DNA of 6,868 nt. Origin: JBAZBO01 sp041671425 (GTDB lineage Bacteria; Patescibacteriota; WWE3; UBA101185; UBA10185). Location: assembly GCA_041671425.1 (NCBI GenBank), contig JBAZBO010000051.1:1-6868 (forward strand), in the 5' to 3' direction. Within the stretch, counting starts at the first letter, position 1. Every line of letters begins with the position of its first letter. Shown one piece after another: positions 1 through 6,335 of the stretch. The position numbers and the translations under genes were made by a program. The notes under the pieces are model-generated. The model saw only the letters and a program-made list of their open reading frames with translations. It searched no databases and was not told where the DNA came from.

Positions 1-1423
1 TATCAAGTGACATATCAGTGTTGTGCTCATTGGTCATAAGAAGGTGATCAAAACCAAGGTCATGCAAGTTTTGACACTCTAGTTGCGCTTTCTTGCTGTA
101 GTTGAAGAAAACCCCAGATAGATCTTTTTGACTCATTTGGTTGAGGTACCAGTCAGAAACGCTGCTGATATCGTTATAACCCACTACACCTACGAGGTTT
201 TGTGCTGCATAAGATGCCCCATTTTTTACCGATACAAAAATGTCTTTGTGCACGAACACAGAGGACAGTAGCCAAACAAACATCGAGGCACATAATGCAA
301 ATCTTGTATATTTCTCTATTTTCGAGAAGATCGCAAAAATCTGAATCAAAACTACAACAGCAAAAAAAACTTTCATGGAAACCAGGAACTGTAATCTTAG
401 AAAATATTGAGCACAGATGAACACACCCAATAACAGTATGGGGATAACTCTATTATTAACCTTAAAGGCTTTATTTGTCTTAACCAAAAGGATTATCAAA
501 AAGGGAAGAACCGCAACGAACAATCTAGGAATAGCGGCGGGCCACAACAGTATGAGTAATAGTTCTAGAGCTACGTAGAGGAGTAAAACAAGGTTCTGCC
601 TAAGAAACGCAACAATATCTTTTCTTCCTGCATACAGATACGAAAATGCTGAGGTGAAACCAAACATGAAAAGTAAAGAAACCAAGTAGATGAAAACCAT
701 CTTAAGATCGTATGACCTTCCCGAGGTCTCGCCAAAGTAAGAGGAGGTCAGGGGGTTTCTATACAAAACCCAAGGCAATATAGTAATCAGGGTTGCGGCA
801 CTATAGATAATCGCATTCTTTATGTTTTTACCGTTACGGGAAAGTAGTAAAGCCAGACCTATTGAACCTGTCAGAATGTACCCCTCAAATCTAGTAAGGA
901 TAGCAAGACCAGATATAAAACCCAGTAGTACTAGCTGTTTAATAGAATGCTGACCTCTCCGTTTCAGAAACTCATACATGGCAATTATTGTGATAAGGGA
1001 GAAGGGCACATCAGCCATGATCCTTATAGACCAGTAAAAATAGATTGGATTTAGAGTAAGAAATAACAAAGCGATATCAACGTCTTTTTTATCCAGCAGG
1101 AGTCTGCACAGCTTTTTGAAGAACCAAAAAGTGGCTATGCTGACCAAAAACATCAATATTCTGCCCCAAAGTATCTGGTCAATGAAACCAGGTCTTATTG
1201 CCAGAATTAAAGAAAACAAAGGGGGACGTTTCTCATCAAGAGGATAGGTGAATCTTCTTATATACTCTGCAGCCCTAAGAATCCTATATGAGTCACCCCA
1301 CTCCGCCACATTGATATTTATCAAAGCTAGATGGAGCACAACAAATACAATAAAAACCCAATGTTTCTTCAGAATATCAAGGACTTTGGAATTAATTGGT
1401 ACCCTTAGGTAAGATCTCGTCAT
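1..1423 (-). CDS. GT-C fold membrane glycosyltransferase, 3' end cut by window edge
   Basis: I translated this frame by hand: 474 codons from ATG at 1423 run to the window edge without a stop. The product is very hydrophobic, with about 11-13 likely membrane segments between residues 22 and 390, then a more polar region (about 392-474) that continues outside the window. The N terminus is basic (R3, R7, K13, K19, K20) and TM1 covers about 22-37. The first outer loop has E41-W-G-D44, where GT-C enzymes keep their catalytic acid, followed by R66-P-P, a pattern common in ArnT/PMT-like (GT39/GT83) proteins. Later landmarks are R134-x3-D138 and G172-L-A-x-L-T-R-F-E-G181. The family moves a sugar from a polyprenyl-phosphate carrier to an acceptor outside the membrane; sugar and acceptor are unknown here. 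The start lies inside the preceding GT4 gene (32-base overlap). A TTG four codons upstream is an alternative; downstream canonical starts would destroy TM1. Family assignment is from fold-level features, not a search. Confidence 0.85.
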   Translation of the reverse strand, partial: MTRSYLRVPINSKVLDILKKHWVFIVFVVLHLALININVAEWGDSYRILRAAEYIRRFTYPLDEKRPPLFSLILAIRPGFIDQILWGRILMFLVSIATFWFFKKLCRLLLDKKDVDIALLFLTLNPIYFYWSIRIMADVPFSLITIIAMYEFLKRRGQHSIKQLVLLGFISGLAILTRFEGYILTGSIGLALLLSRNGKNIKNAIIYSAATLITILPWVLYRNPLTSSYFGETSGRSYDLKMVFIYLVSLLFMFGFTSAFSYLYAGRKDIVAFLRQNLVLLLYVALELLLILLWPAAIPRLFVAVLPFLIILLVKTNKAFKVNNRVIPILLLGVFICAQYFLRLQFLVSMKVFFAVVVLIQIFAIFSKIEKYTRFALCASMFVWLLSSVFVHKDIFVSVKNGASYAAQNLVGVVGYNDISSVSDWYLNQMSQKDLSGVFFNYSKKAQLECQNLHDLGFDHLLMTNEHNTDMSLD

Positions 1424-2588
1424 AAACTTTCTCAACCTTGTAGGCCCGCTCCTCCCAAGAATACTCGGAAACTACCTTTGACCTATCAACCTCTGGGGGA
1501 TTTTCTACAATTTCGCGGATCTTTTGCGCAATATAGGTGGGCTCTGTATTCTCAAGGTAAACTATTCCTCTTATATCCTCAGATAGTTTAAACCCGGAAA
1601 CCAAAGCCGGTATCCCACATGAAAGGCTTTGCATCAAAACTTTTGGCAGGCCCTCAAACTGGGAAGGTAGGACAAATATATCCGCCGCTTGGAAAGCTAT
1701 TGGCGTATGAGGATAGGGGGTATATCCCACCTGCACCACTCTATTAACAAGCTTAAGCTCCTTTATCCTATTGTTTATTTTTTCAAGATAGGCAGGGTTT
1801 CCCGAACCCACAAGCAGAAGCTTGTATTGGATTGGCAGGTAATTTAGAGCTTCCACTAGAAGATGTATCCCTTTTCTTTCAACCATTATGCCGTGATTGA
1901 CCACAACCTTATCTATGGGATCCAGACCCAATTCATGTCTAGTTTTGTCTTTCTCTTCCACGCCAACACTTTTGAAGATGTCCGTATTCACACCTGATTC
2001 CACAACACTACATTTCTTCGGATCGGCACCATAGTACTTCACGGCATCGTCAAGGGTATCCTGACTCACAAATATACAATGCTCAGCTACCCGCACTGAC
2101 CATTTATCTGAAAGCCTCGCCAAAGGCCATGAGAGATATTTAGAAACCGGGTTTATTTTAGACCCTTTTTTAAGGGCCGCCTGTTTCCTACCTTCTACCG
2201 TATTGTGGAAATGCACTACAAGAGGGGTTTTTAACTCTTTAGCATTAGGAAAGTATTTCTTAAGCAATAACCTGTATAGATAAATCCAAATAGCAAAATG
2301 GCCGTGCGAATGTACAAGGTCAACTGCATTCTTCCTCCTCCAGGACAGGTAGTAGAAAAACATCCATATCGAGATTGTGATATTGAGAGTCCCCGGAAAC
2401 GGCTCCCTATAGAACGGAACTAAAGTAACATTTTCAAGCTCTTCTATCTTCCCAGCGTTTGGCCACCTTCCACAAAAGATGAAGAACTTGTGACCCATCT
2501 TGGCTTGGGCAGCCGTAAGCTCATATGGGTGGGGGGCAAGGCCATCCCATGGAGGGGGCCAATCATAGATAATCCTTAATATCTTCAT
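1392..2588 (-). CDS. Family 4 glycosyltransferase (GT-B fold), E-x7-Q variant
   Basis: A complete 398-residue protein of usual GT4 length. The N-terminal acceptor domain opens with a beta strand (M1-K-I-L-R-I-I-Y) and a G-L-A-P-H-x2-E-L loop (18-24 region), in the place of the usual GG loop. H93-S-H-G-H97 and V124-V-H-F-H-N-T130 are typical inner-domain strands. The donor domain has G233-I-M-V-E-R-K-G240, with R238/K239 expected to hold the nucleotide-sugar phosphates. The usual E-x7-E motif reads E312-G-L-P-K-V-L-M-Q320, so the second glutamate is glutamine. No signal peptide is visible; it should act at the cytoplasmic membrane face and transfer a sugar from a nucleotide donor with retention. 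The start ATG overlaps the upstream stop as ATGA and has a good GGAGGT site. Its 3' end overlaps the start of the membrane GT-C gene. Donor and acceptor cannot be assigned. Confidence 0.93.
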   Translation of the reverse strand: MKILRIIYDWPPPWDGLAPHPYELTAAQAKMGHKFFIFCGRWPNAGKIEELENVTLVPFYREPFPGTLNITISIWMFFYYLSWRRKNAVDLVHSHGHFAIWIYLYRLLLKKYFPNAKELKTPLVVHFHNTVEGRKQAALKKGSKINPVSKYLSWPLARLSDKWSVRVAEHCIFVSQDTLDDAVKYYGADPKKCSVVESGVNTDIFKSVGVEEKDKTRHELGLDPIDKVVVNHGIMVERKGIHLLVEALNYLPIQYKLLLVGSGNPAYLEKINNRIKELKLVNRVVQVGYTPYPHTPIAFQAADIFVLPSQFEGLPKVLMQSLSCGIPALVSGFKLSEDIRGIVYLENTEPTYIAQKIREIVENPPEVDRSKVVSEYSWEERAYKVEKVYDEILPKGTN

Positions 2589-3754
2589 TGCGTTATGACC
2601 TCCATGAATATATTCTCGTATTTTGCAGCCATATTTTCCACAGTGAACTCCTTATGGGCCCTATCTATTGAGGCTTGCGACATCTGGAACCTTAAGTCTG
2701 CACTCTCGATCAGTTCGTTCAGTCTGGCTTTGAAACCCCCCACATCATCCTCTTTAAGAAGAAAACCATTTACACCATCCTCAACGGCATCACCAACCCC
2801 ACCCATATCAAAAGCCACAATGGGAAGACCGGAAAACATAGCTTCGACTAGTACCATAGGTAACCCTTCCATCCTTAATGTGGGAAACACAAAGATATCT
2901 GAACGCAAAAGGCTCCCAGCAACCTGGTCGGGAGGGATCTGACCATGCAGAACCACCTTCTGGGATATACCCAACCCCTCAGCTTCTCTTCTCATTGCAT
3001 CCATATCATCACCATTTCCTACAACATCAAGGATGCAATTCAGATCCTTTATCATCTCAACCAAAAGAATTACACCTTTGGATCTGATCACACGACCCAG
3101 ATATATAAGATGAACCTTGCCATATTTGCCAGGCCTTTGACTAAACATAGATGGATCTATGCCGTTGTGGACTACCTCAACCTTATTCTCATCCACAAAG
3201 GTTTCTTCTAACAAAGCTTTTTTCACAGCATTAGAGACAGCTATTACCTTGTTGGAACCATGGATAAAATCCCTTTGCCTGCCAAAAAACACGCGCATAG
3301 AGAATATTAGGTCAGGGGCAGATCTTAGAGCATCTTTAAAGGAAGTGATATTTTTGAACTTAGTCTTCAACTCGCCAAGTATGGTGCCGTGGGAAACAGA
3401 AACCACCTTGATCTCCAACTCCTGTTTCCTTCTAATCACACCCAAACCTGCGGAGCTTTGACTTAGAACCAGGTCAAACTTTTCTTTTTCGTGTAGTTCC
3501 TTGAATTTCTCATATGACCTGTTGACCCAGTTATTTTTGTTATTGAAAAGGCCCAACCTGTAAACTGAGGGAATAAAGATATAGGAAACACCATTCTCAT
3601 CTTTTGAGGGTACGTCTAGCTCTCTTTTAGGTGAAAATACTGTGATTCTATGTCCTCTTTTGGCGAGCCCCTCACAAAGAGTCTTGTTCTGGGTCTCCAA
3701 ACCCCCATAACCATGGTGGTAGGTAGTGGATTTTACGAAAACCGCTATATTCAC
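2585..3754 (-). CDS. Family 4 glycosyltransferase (GT-B fold), canonical E-x7-E, GTG start
   Basis: A complete 389-residue retaining GT4 enzyme. The N-terminal domain has the acceptor-side glycine loop G15-Y-G-G-L-E20 and an A31-K-R-G-H35 helix end. S121-H-G-T124 and I171-A-V-S-N175 are typical middle-region strands, and V195-H-N-G-I-D200 marks the link to the donor domain. The donor site is L219-G-R-V-I-R-S-K-G227 (R221, K226), and the nucleotide-sugar motif is canonical, E296-G-L-P-M-V-L-V-E304. It is expected to be cytoplasmic or membrane-associated, extending a lipid-linked glycan. The start is GTG: a TAG stop lies in frame four codons upstream and residues 2-8 form the first beta strand, so no longer start exists and a later one would cut the fold. 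There is no Shine-Dalgarno; a -10-like element lies 6 nt upstream. Its stop overlaps the next gene's start as ATGA. Sugar specificity is not assignable. Confidence 0.93.
   Translation of the reverse strand: MNIAVFVKSTTYHHGYGGLETQNKTLCEGLAKRGHRITVFSPKRELDVPSKDENGVSYIFIPSVYRLGLFNNKNNWVNRSYEKFKELHEKEKFDLVLSQSSAGLGVIRRKQELEIKVVSVSHGTILGELKTKFKNITSFKDALRSAPDLIFSMRVFFGRQRDFIHGSNKVIAVSNAVKKALLEETFVDENKVEVVHNGIDPSMFSQRPGKYGKVHLIYLGRVIRSKGVILLVEMIKDLNCILDVVGNGDDMDAMRREAEGLGISQKVVLHGQIPPDQVAGSLLRSDIFVFPTLRMEGLPMVLVEAMFSGLPIVAFDMGGVGDAVEDGVNGFLLKEDDVGGFKARLNELIESADLRFQMSQASIDRAHKEFTVENMAAKYENIFMEVITQ
2598..2603 (-). promoter_or_regulatory. Shine-Dalgarno GGAGGT before the GT4 gene starting at 2588
   Basis: The minus strand reads GGAGGT, then nine bases, then ATG at 2588. 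This is the only strong Shine-Dalgarno match among the starts in the window and supports the chosen start. It lies within the last codons of the upstream gene, so it serves reinitiation at the ATGA overlap. Confidence 0.8.
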
Positions 3755-3760
3755 TGTGCT

Positions 3761-3769
3761 ATTCTAGCA
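3761..3769 (-). promoter_or_regulatory. Putative extended -10 promoter for the GTG-start GT4 gene
   Basis: The minus strand reads TGC-TAGAAT, matching an extended -10 element (TGn plus TAGAAT, one mismatch to TATAAT). It ends exactly 6 nt before the GTG at 3754, so transcription would begin at or next to the start codon, as in leaderless mRNAs. The best hexamer near -35 (TTCAAG, 3789-3784) matches only 3 of 6 positions. The gene lacks a Shine-Dalgarno, which fits the idea. This is inference from sequence only. Confidence 0.35.
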
Positions 3770-3775
3770 TTCTAG
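3761..3775. repeat. Direct repeat, ATTCTAG twice with 1-base spacer
   Basis: The plus strand reads ATTCTAG-C-ATTCTAG in the only intergenic gap of the window (3755-3780). Each copy contains the palindrome CTAG, and on the minus strand the pair gives two overlapping candidate -10 hexamers (TAGAAT). It may be a chance duplication or a small binding site. Confidence 0.5.
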
Positions 3776-3780
3776 GGGGC

Positions 3781-4983
3781 TTACTTGAAAAAGAGCTTTT
3801 GCAGCTCCGAGGTATTCCTATTCAGATCAAACATCTCCCTGGCTTTTTGGTGAGCGTTCTCACCTAAAGTTTTCCTCAATTCTTTATCAGATATCAACCT
3901 TTCCAACGCATTGGCCAGATCCTCTGAATCAGCCTGTTTGACCAAAAGCCCTGTTTTTTCATGTTCTATAAGATCGGTTATACTGCCCGCATCAGTCGTT
4001 ACCACCGGAATCTTACAAAGCGAGGCCTCTATCACAACATTAGGTACCCCATCTGCATCCCCTGCTCCAGTATTTATGCTTGGGAGAGCAAAAATGTCTG
4101 TGATCTTGTACTGCTCTACTATTTCATTCCATGAAAGCCCCTTACCATCACCATGCATAAAGACGGTATCTACAACACCAAGTTGTTTTATCTTACCCAT
4201 AAGCTCTTCATACAAAGGACCGGGACCCGCGATATGCACCTCATGCTCAATTCCCCTGTCCTTAAGGATCTTTGAGGCTTCTATGATATACACCAAGCCC
4301 TTTTTCTCAACTAATCTGGAAACAACAAGGATATAAGGCTTACGGGTAGGATCAATGGTCTTACTATCAACAGGAAGCTTGGAGACATCCACACCGTGGT
4401 ATTGCTGATAGACGTTCTGAGGATTCTTTAACCCAGACTGGTCGATACAGCTTCTCCAAGCAAACTTGTTGCAGATAGAAATAAACTTCGCAGTTTTTAC
4501 TTTGGCGGGCACCAGGGTCCCATCTACCATCACATCTCTAGCATGAGCAGAAATGCTGTACGGAACATCCATAAGCGTGGCAGAAACCATCGCTATCGTG
4601 GAAGGCCATGACAAAAAGTGCGCATGAATATGGTCCGGTGAATATTCTCCAAACAACCTAGCATACCCAAAAGCCTTCAGAAAATAGGCCTTTCTGGCGA
4701 AGATGTTCATCTTATCTTTCCCATATATCAAGGCTAATGCTCTAACAACTCTACCCGGGTGAGAAAATGCAAAATGAAAGATTCCCATTAGGGCATCTAT
4801 CACTCCAGGTGTACGGTAAACTACCCTTTCTGATAAGTTGCTGGAAAGGGCTCCCGTAGCCTTCTTCAGGGAAAACACAGTGATGTCAAGATCACCCAAT
4901 GACACCAACTTCGAGATCTCCCTTTCTATGAAGGTCTCCGTCAGCCTCGGGAATTCCGGGACAAAGATCAATACCTTTTTCAT
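3781..4983 (-). CDS. WcaL-like family 4 glycosyltransferase
   Basis: A complete 400-residue GT-B protein. The N terminus, F11-P-R-L-T-E-T-F-I-E-R-E22, is the hallmark of the WcaL/AmsK-like exopolysaccharide glycosyltransferases (usually FPxxSETFIxxE). H118-I-H-A-H-F123 and I144-S-A-H-A-R-D150 follow the same subfamily pattern. The donor domain has V221-S-R-L-V-E-K-K-G229 (R223, K228) and the nucleotide-sugar motif G308-D-A-D-G-V-P-N-V-V-I-E319. The first acid of E-x7-E is therefore aspartate (D311), which is common in this subfamily and not a sign of inactivity. It probably adds one sugar to a lipid-linked exopolysaccharide repeat at the cytoplasmic face. The ATG shares one base with the ugd stop (TGATG), with no clear Shine-Dalgarno, so translation is likely coupled. 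A 26-base gap follows, the only gap in the cluster. Exact sugar and linkage are unknown. Confidence 0.94.
   Translation of the reverse strand: MKKVLIFVPEFPRLTETFIEREISKLVSLGDLDITVFSLKKATGALSSNLSERVVYRTPGVIDALMGIFHFAFSHPGRVVRALALIYGKDKMNIFARKAYFLKAFGYARLFGEYSPDHIHAHFLSWPSTIAMVSATLMDVPYSISAHARDVMVDGTLVPAKVKTAKFISICNKFAWRSCIDQSGLKNPQNVYQQYHGVDVSKLPVDSKTIDPTRKPYILVVSRLVEKKGLVYIIEASKILKDRGIEHEVHIAGPGPLYEELMGKIKQLGVVDTVFMHGDGKGLSWNEIVEQYKITDIFALPSINTGAGDADGVPNVVIEASLCKIPVVTTDAGSITDLIEHEKTGLLVKQADSEDLANALERLISDKELRKTLGENAHQKAREMFDLNRNTSELQKLFFK
3788..3807 (-). terminator. Weak intrinsic-terminator-like hairpin at the end of the GT4 gene
   Basis: On the minus strand a 5-bp perfect stem, GAGCT / AGCTC (arms 3807-3803 and 3797-3793), closes a GCAAA loop and is followed at once by TTTTT (3792-3788). 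A G-U pair could extend the stem by one. It lies within the last codons of the gene ending at 3781. The stem is short with three G-C pairs, so at most partial termination is likely. It may simply be coding sequence. Confidence 0.3.
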
Positions 4984-6335
4984 CAGCTTAAAACAACGCT
5001 TGAAAGGTGCCCATTGGATTTCTTCGCACCATTAGTGGGTCTTCCCACCGCATAATACGTAAATCCTTTGGATTGAACCTCTTCCATATCAAGCAGATTT
5101 CTACCGTCAAAGATCAATGCGCCTTTCAGCATTTTCTTGGTCTTTGCTAGATCTAGCTCTCTGAATTGCTTCCACTCTGTCAAAAGGCATAGAGCATCAG
5201 CCCCATCCATTGCATCATACTCATCCTTTGCATAGTAGATCTTCTCATCCCCAAGGATATGCTTAGCATTTTCCGTGGCTTGATAATCAAATGCTCGTAT
5301 ATTGGCACCCAATCCCCTAAGTCTTTGGATCATCTTTATGGATATAGATTCCCTGGCGTCATCAGTGTTTTCTTTGAAAGCCAAACCCAGACAAGCTATA
5401 GTCTTACCGCATAGATTTTTGCCCAACTCCCTGGTTATGTTCCTTACAAAGTATTCTCTTTGGAGTTCGTTGACCTCCATAACACCCCTTAGGAGTTTGA
5501 AATCATAAGCCTGGTCAGTTGAAGTTCTGTACAGAGCGGCCACATCTTTTGGAAAGCAGCTCCCACCATATCCGATTCCTGGATAGAGGAAAGAGCGGCC
5601 GATCCTTTTATCCAAGCCCATTCCATGCCCTACAACAGCGACATCGGCCCCAGCCCTATTACAGATCTGAGCGATCTCATTTATGAAAGAAATCTTGGTG
5701 GCTAAGAAAGCATTGGATGCATATTTGATCATCTCAGCAGATCTTAAGTCACACTCTACCACCGGGGATTCTTTATGCGCATAGATCTTTTTAAGAATCT
5801 CAATAGCTTTTTGGGAGTTGGAACCTAGGATCGTCCTATCAGTGTGATTCATATCCTCAACTGAATATCCTTCTTTCAGAAATTCTGGATTTGAAGCCAC
5901 ATCAAATTCAACAGGTTTCTTAAGGTTTTCCTTGACTATCTGACCTACCCTCTCATTTGTACCTACAGGAACAGTACTCTTGGTAACAATGACCTTGTAA
6001 TCTTCAAGGTTTTGGCCTATCGTCTTTGCCGCAGACCACACATAGGACAGGTCAGCAGCTCCAGTATCATCCTGTGGTGTCCCCACACAGATAAAGACCA
6101 CTTCCGCACCTTTCATCCCAACACCCATCTCCGTGGTAAAGGAAAGCCTATTCTGCTTGATGTTCTTGGAAACTATCTCCTCAAGGCCGGGTTCATATAT
6201 GGGCATTACCCCCGCAATTATTTGTTTTATCTTCTCAGCATCAATATCCACCCCTACAACTTCATTACCCCAGTCTGCAAAGACTGCGGCAGCAACTAAA
6301 CCTACGTAACCTGTACCAATTACACAGATTTTCAT
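4983..6335 (-). CDS. ugd: UDP-glucose 6-dehydrogenase
   Basis: A complete 450-residue enzyme that oxidises UDP-glucose twice, using two NAD+, to UDP-glucuronate in the cytoplasm. The NAD-binding Rossmann fold opens with G7-T-G-Y-V-G12 and D30 ends the second strand. Y47-E-P-G-L51, C83-V-G-T-P87 and S120-T-V-P-V-G125 are family signatures. Catalytic-domain residues are present: N149-P-E-F-L-K-E-G156 (E151), K204 in the helix K-Y-x-S-N-A-F, and the nucleophile C260 in G257-G-S-C-F-P-K-D264. The UDP-binding domain begins near G317-L-A-F-K-E-N-T-D-D. These motifs favour UDP-glucose over UDP-ManNAc as substrate. The last ~18 residues after G431-R-P are a polar tail rich in G, S, N and K, slightly longer than usual. 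The start overlaps the upstream GT2 stop as ATGA. No UDP-glucuronate decarboxylase or epimerase is in view, so glucuronate itself may be used by a neighbouring transferase. Confidence 0.97.
   Translation of the reverse strand: MKICVIGTGYVGLVAAAVFADWGNEVVGVDIDAEKIKQIIAGVMPIYEPGLEEIVSKNIKQNRLSFTTEMGVGMKGAEVVFICVGTPQDDTGAADLSYVWSAAKTIGQNLEDYKVIVTKSTVPVGTNERVGQIVKENLKKPVEFDVASNPEFLKEGYSVEDMNHTDRTILGSNSQKAIEILKKIYAHKESPVVECDLRSAEMIKYASNAFLATKISFINEIAQICNRAGADVAVVGHGMGLDKRIGRSFLYPGIGYGGSCFPKDVAALYRTSTDQAYDFKLLRGVMEVNELQREYFVRNITRELGKNLCGKTIACLGLAFKENTDDARESISIKMIQRLRGLGANIRAFDYQATENAKHILGDEKIYYAKDEYDAMDGADALCLLTEWKQFRELDLAKTKKMLKGALIFDGRNLLDMEEVQSKGFTYYAVGRPTNGAKKSNGHLSSVVLS

Noticed and set aside
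202..420. Plus-strand open frame of 72 codons in a region with no other complete frame
   Set aside because: It lies wholly opposite the continuous minus-strand GT-C gene. Its product is an unpatterned basic/polar sequence and there is no context for a lone plus-strand gene.
1..1391. Idea that this stretch is non-coding or a decayed pseudogene
   Set aside because: Hand translation of the minus frame from 1423 gives no stop or frameshift to the window edge and a coherent membrane protein.
3759..3770. Three-codon mini-frame ATG-CTA-GAA-TAG just before the GTG start, as a reinitiation leader
   Set aside because: It has no ribosome binding site, arises from the short direct repeat, and such tiny frames are frequent by chance. 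The -10 reading explains the same bases better.
3911..4336. Plus-strand open frame of 141 codons, rich in S, T, I and P
   Set aside because: It is antisense to the well-supported WcaL-like gene and its composition is what the complement of that frame gives. The same holds for the shorter plus-strand frames at 2595-3461, 4838-5035, 5302-5508 and 6012-6299.
3781..4983. D311 in place of the first glutamate of E-x7-E as a sign of an inactive enzyme
   Set aside because: Aspartate in a D-G-x-P-N-V motif is normal for WcaL-like glycosyltransferases, and the other donor-site residues are intact.
4983..6335. UDP-N-acetylmannosamine dehydrogenase as an alternative identity for ugd
   Set aside because: The Y-E-P-G-L, N-P-E-F-L-K-E-G and G-G-S-C-F-P-K-D motifs match UDP-glucose dehydrogenases better.
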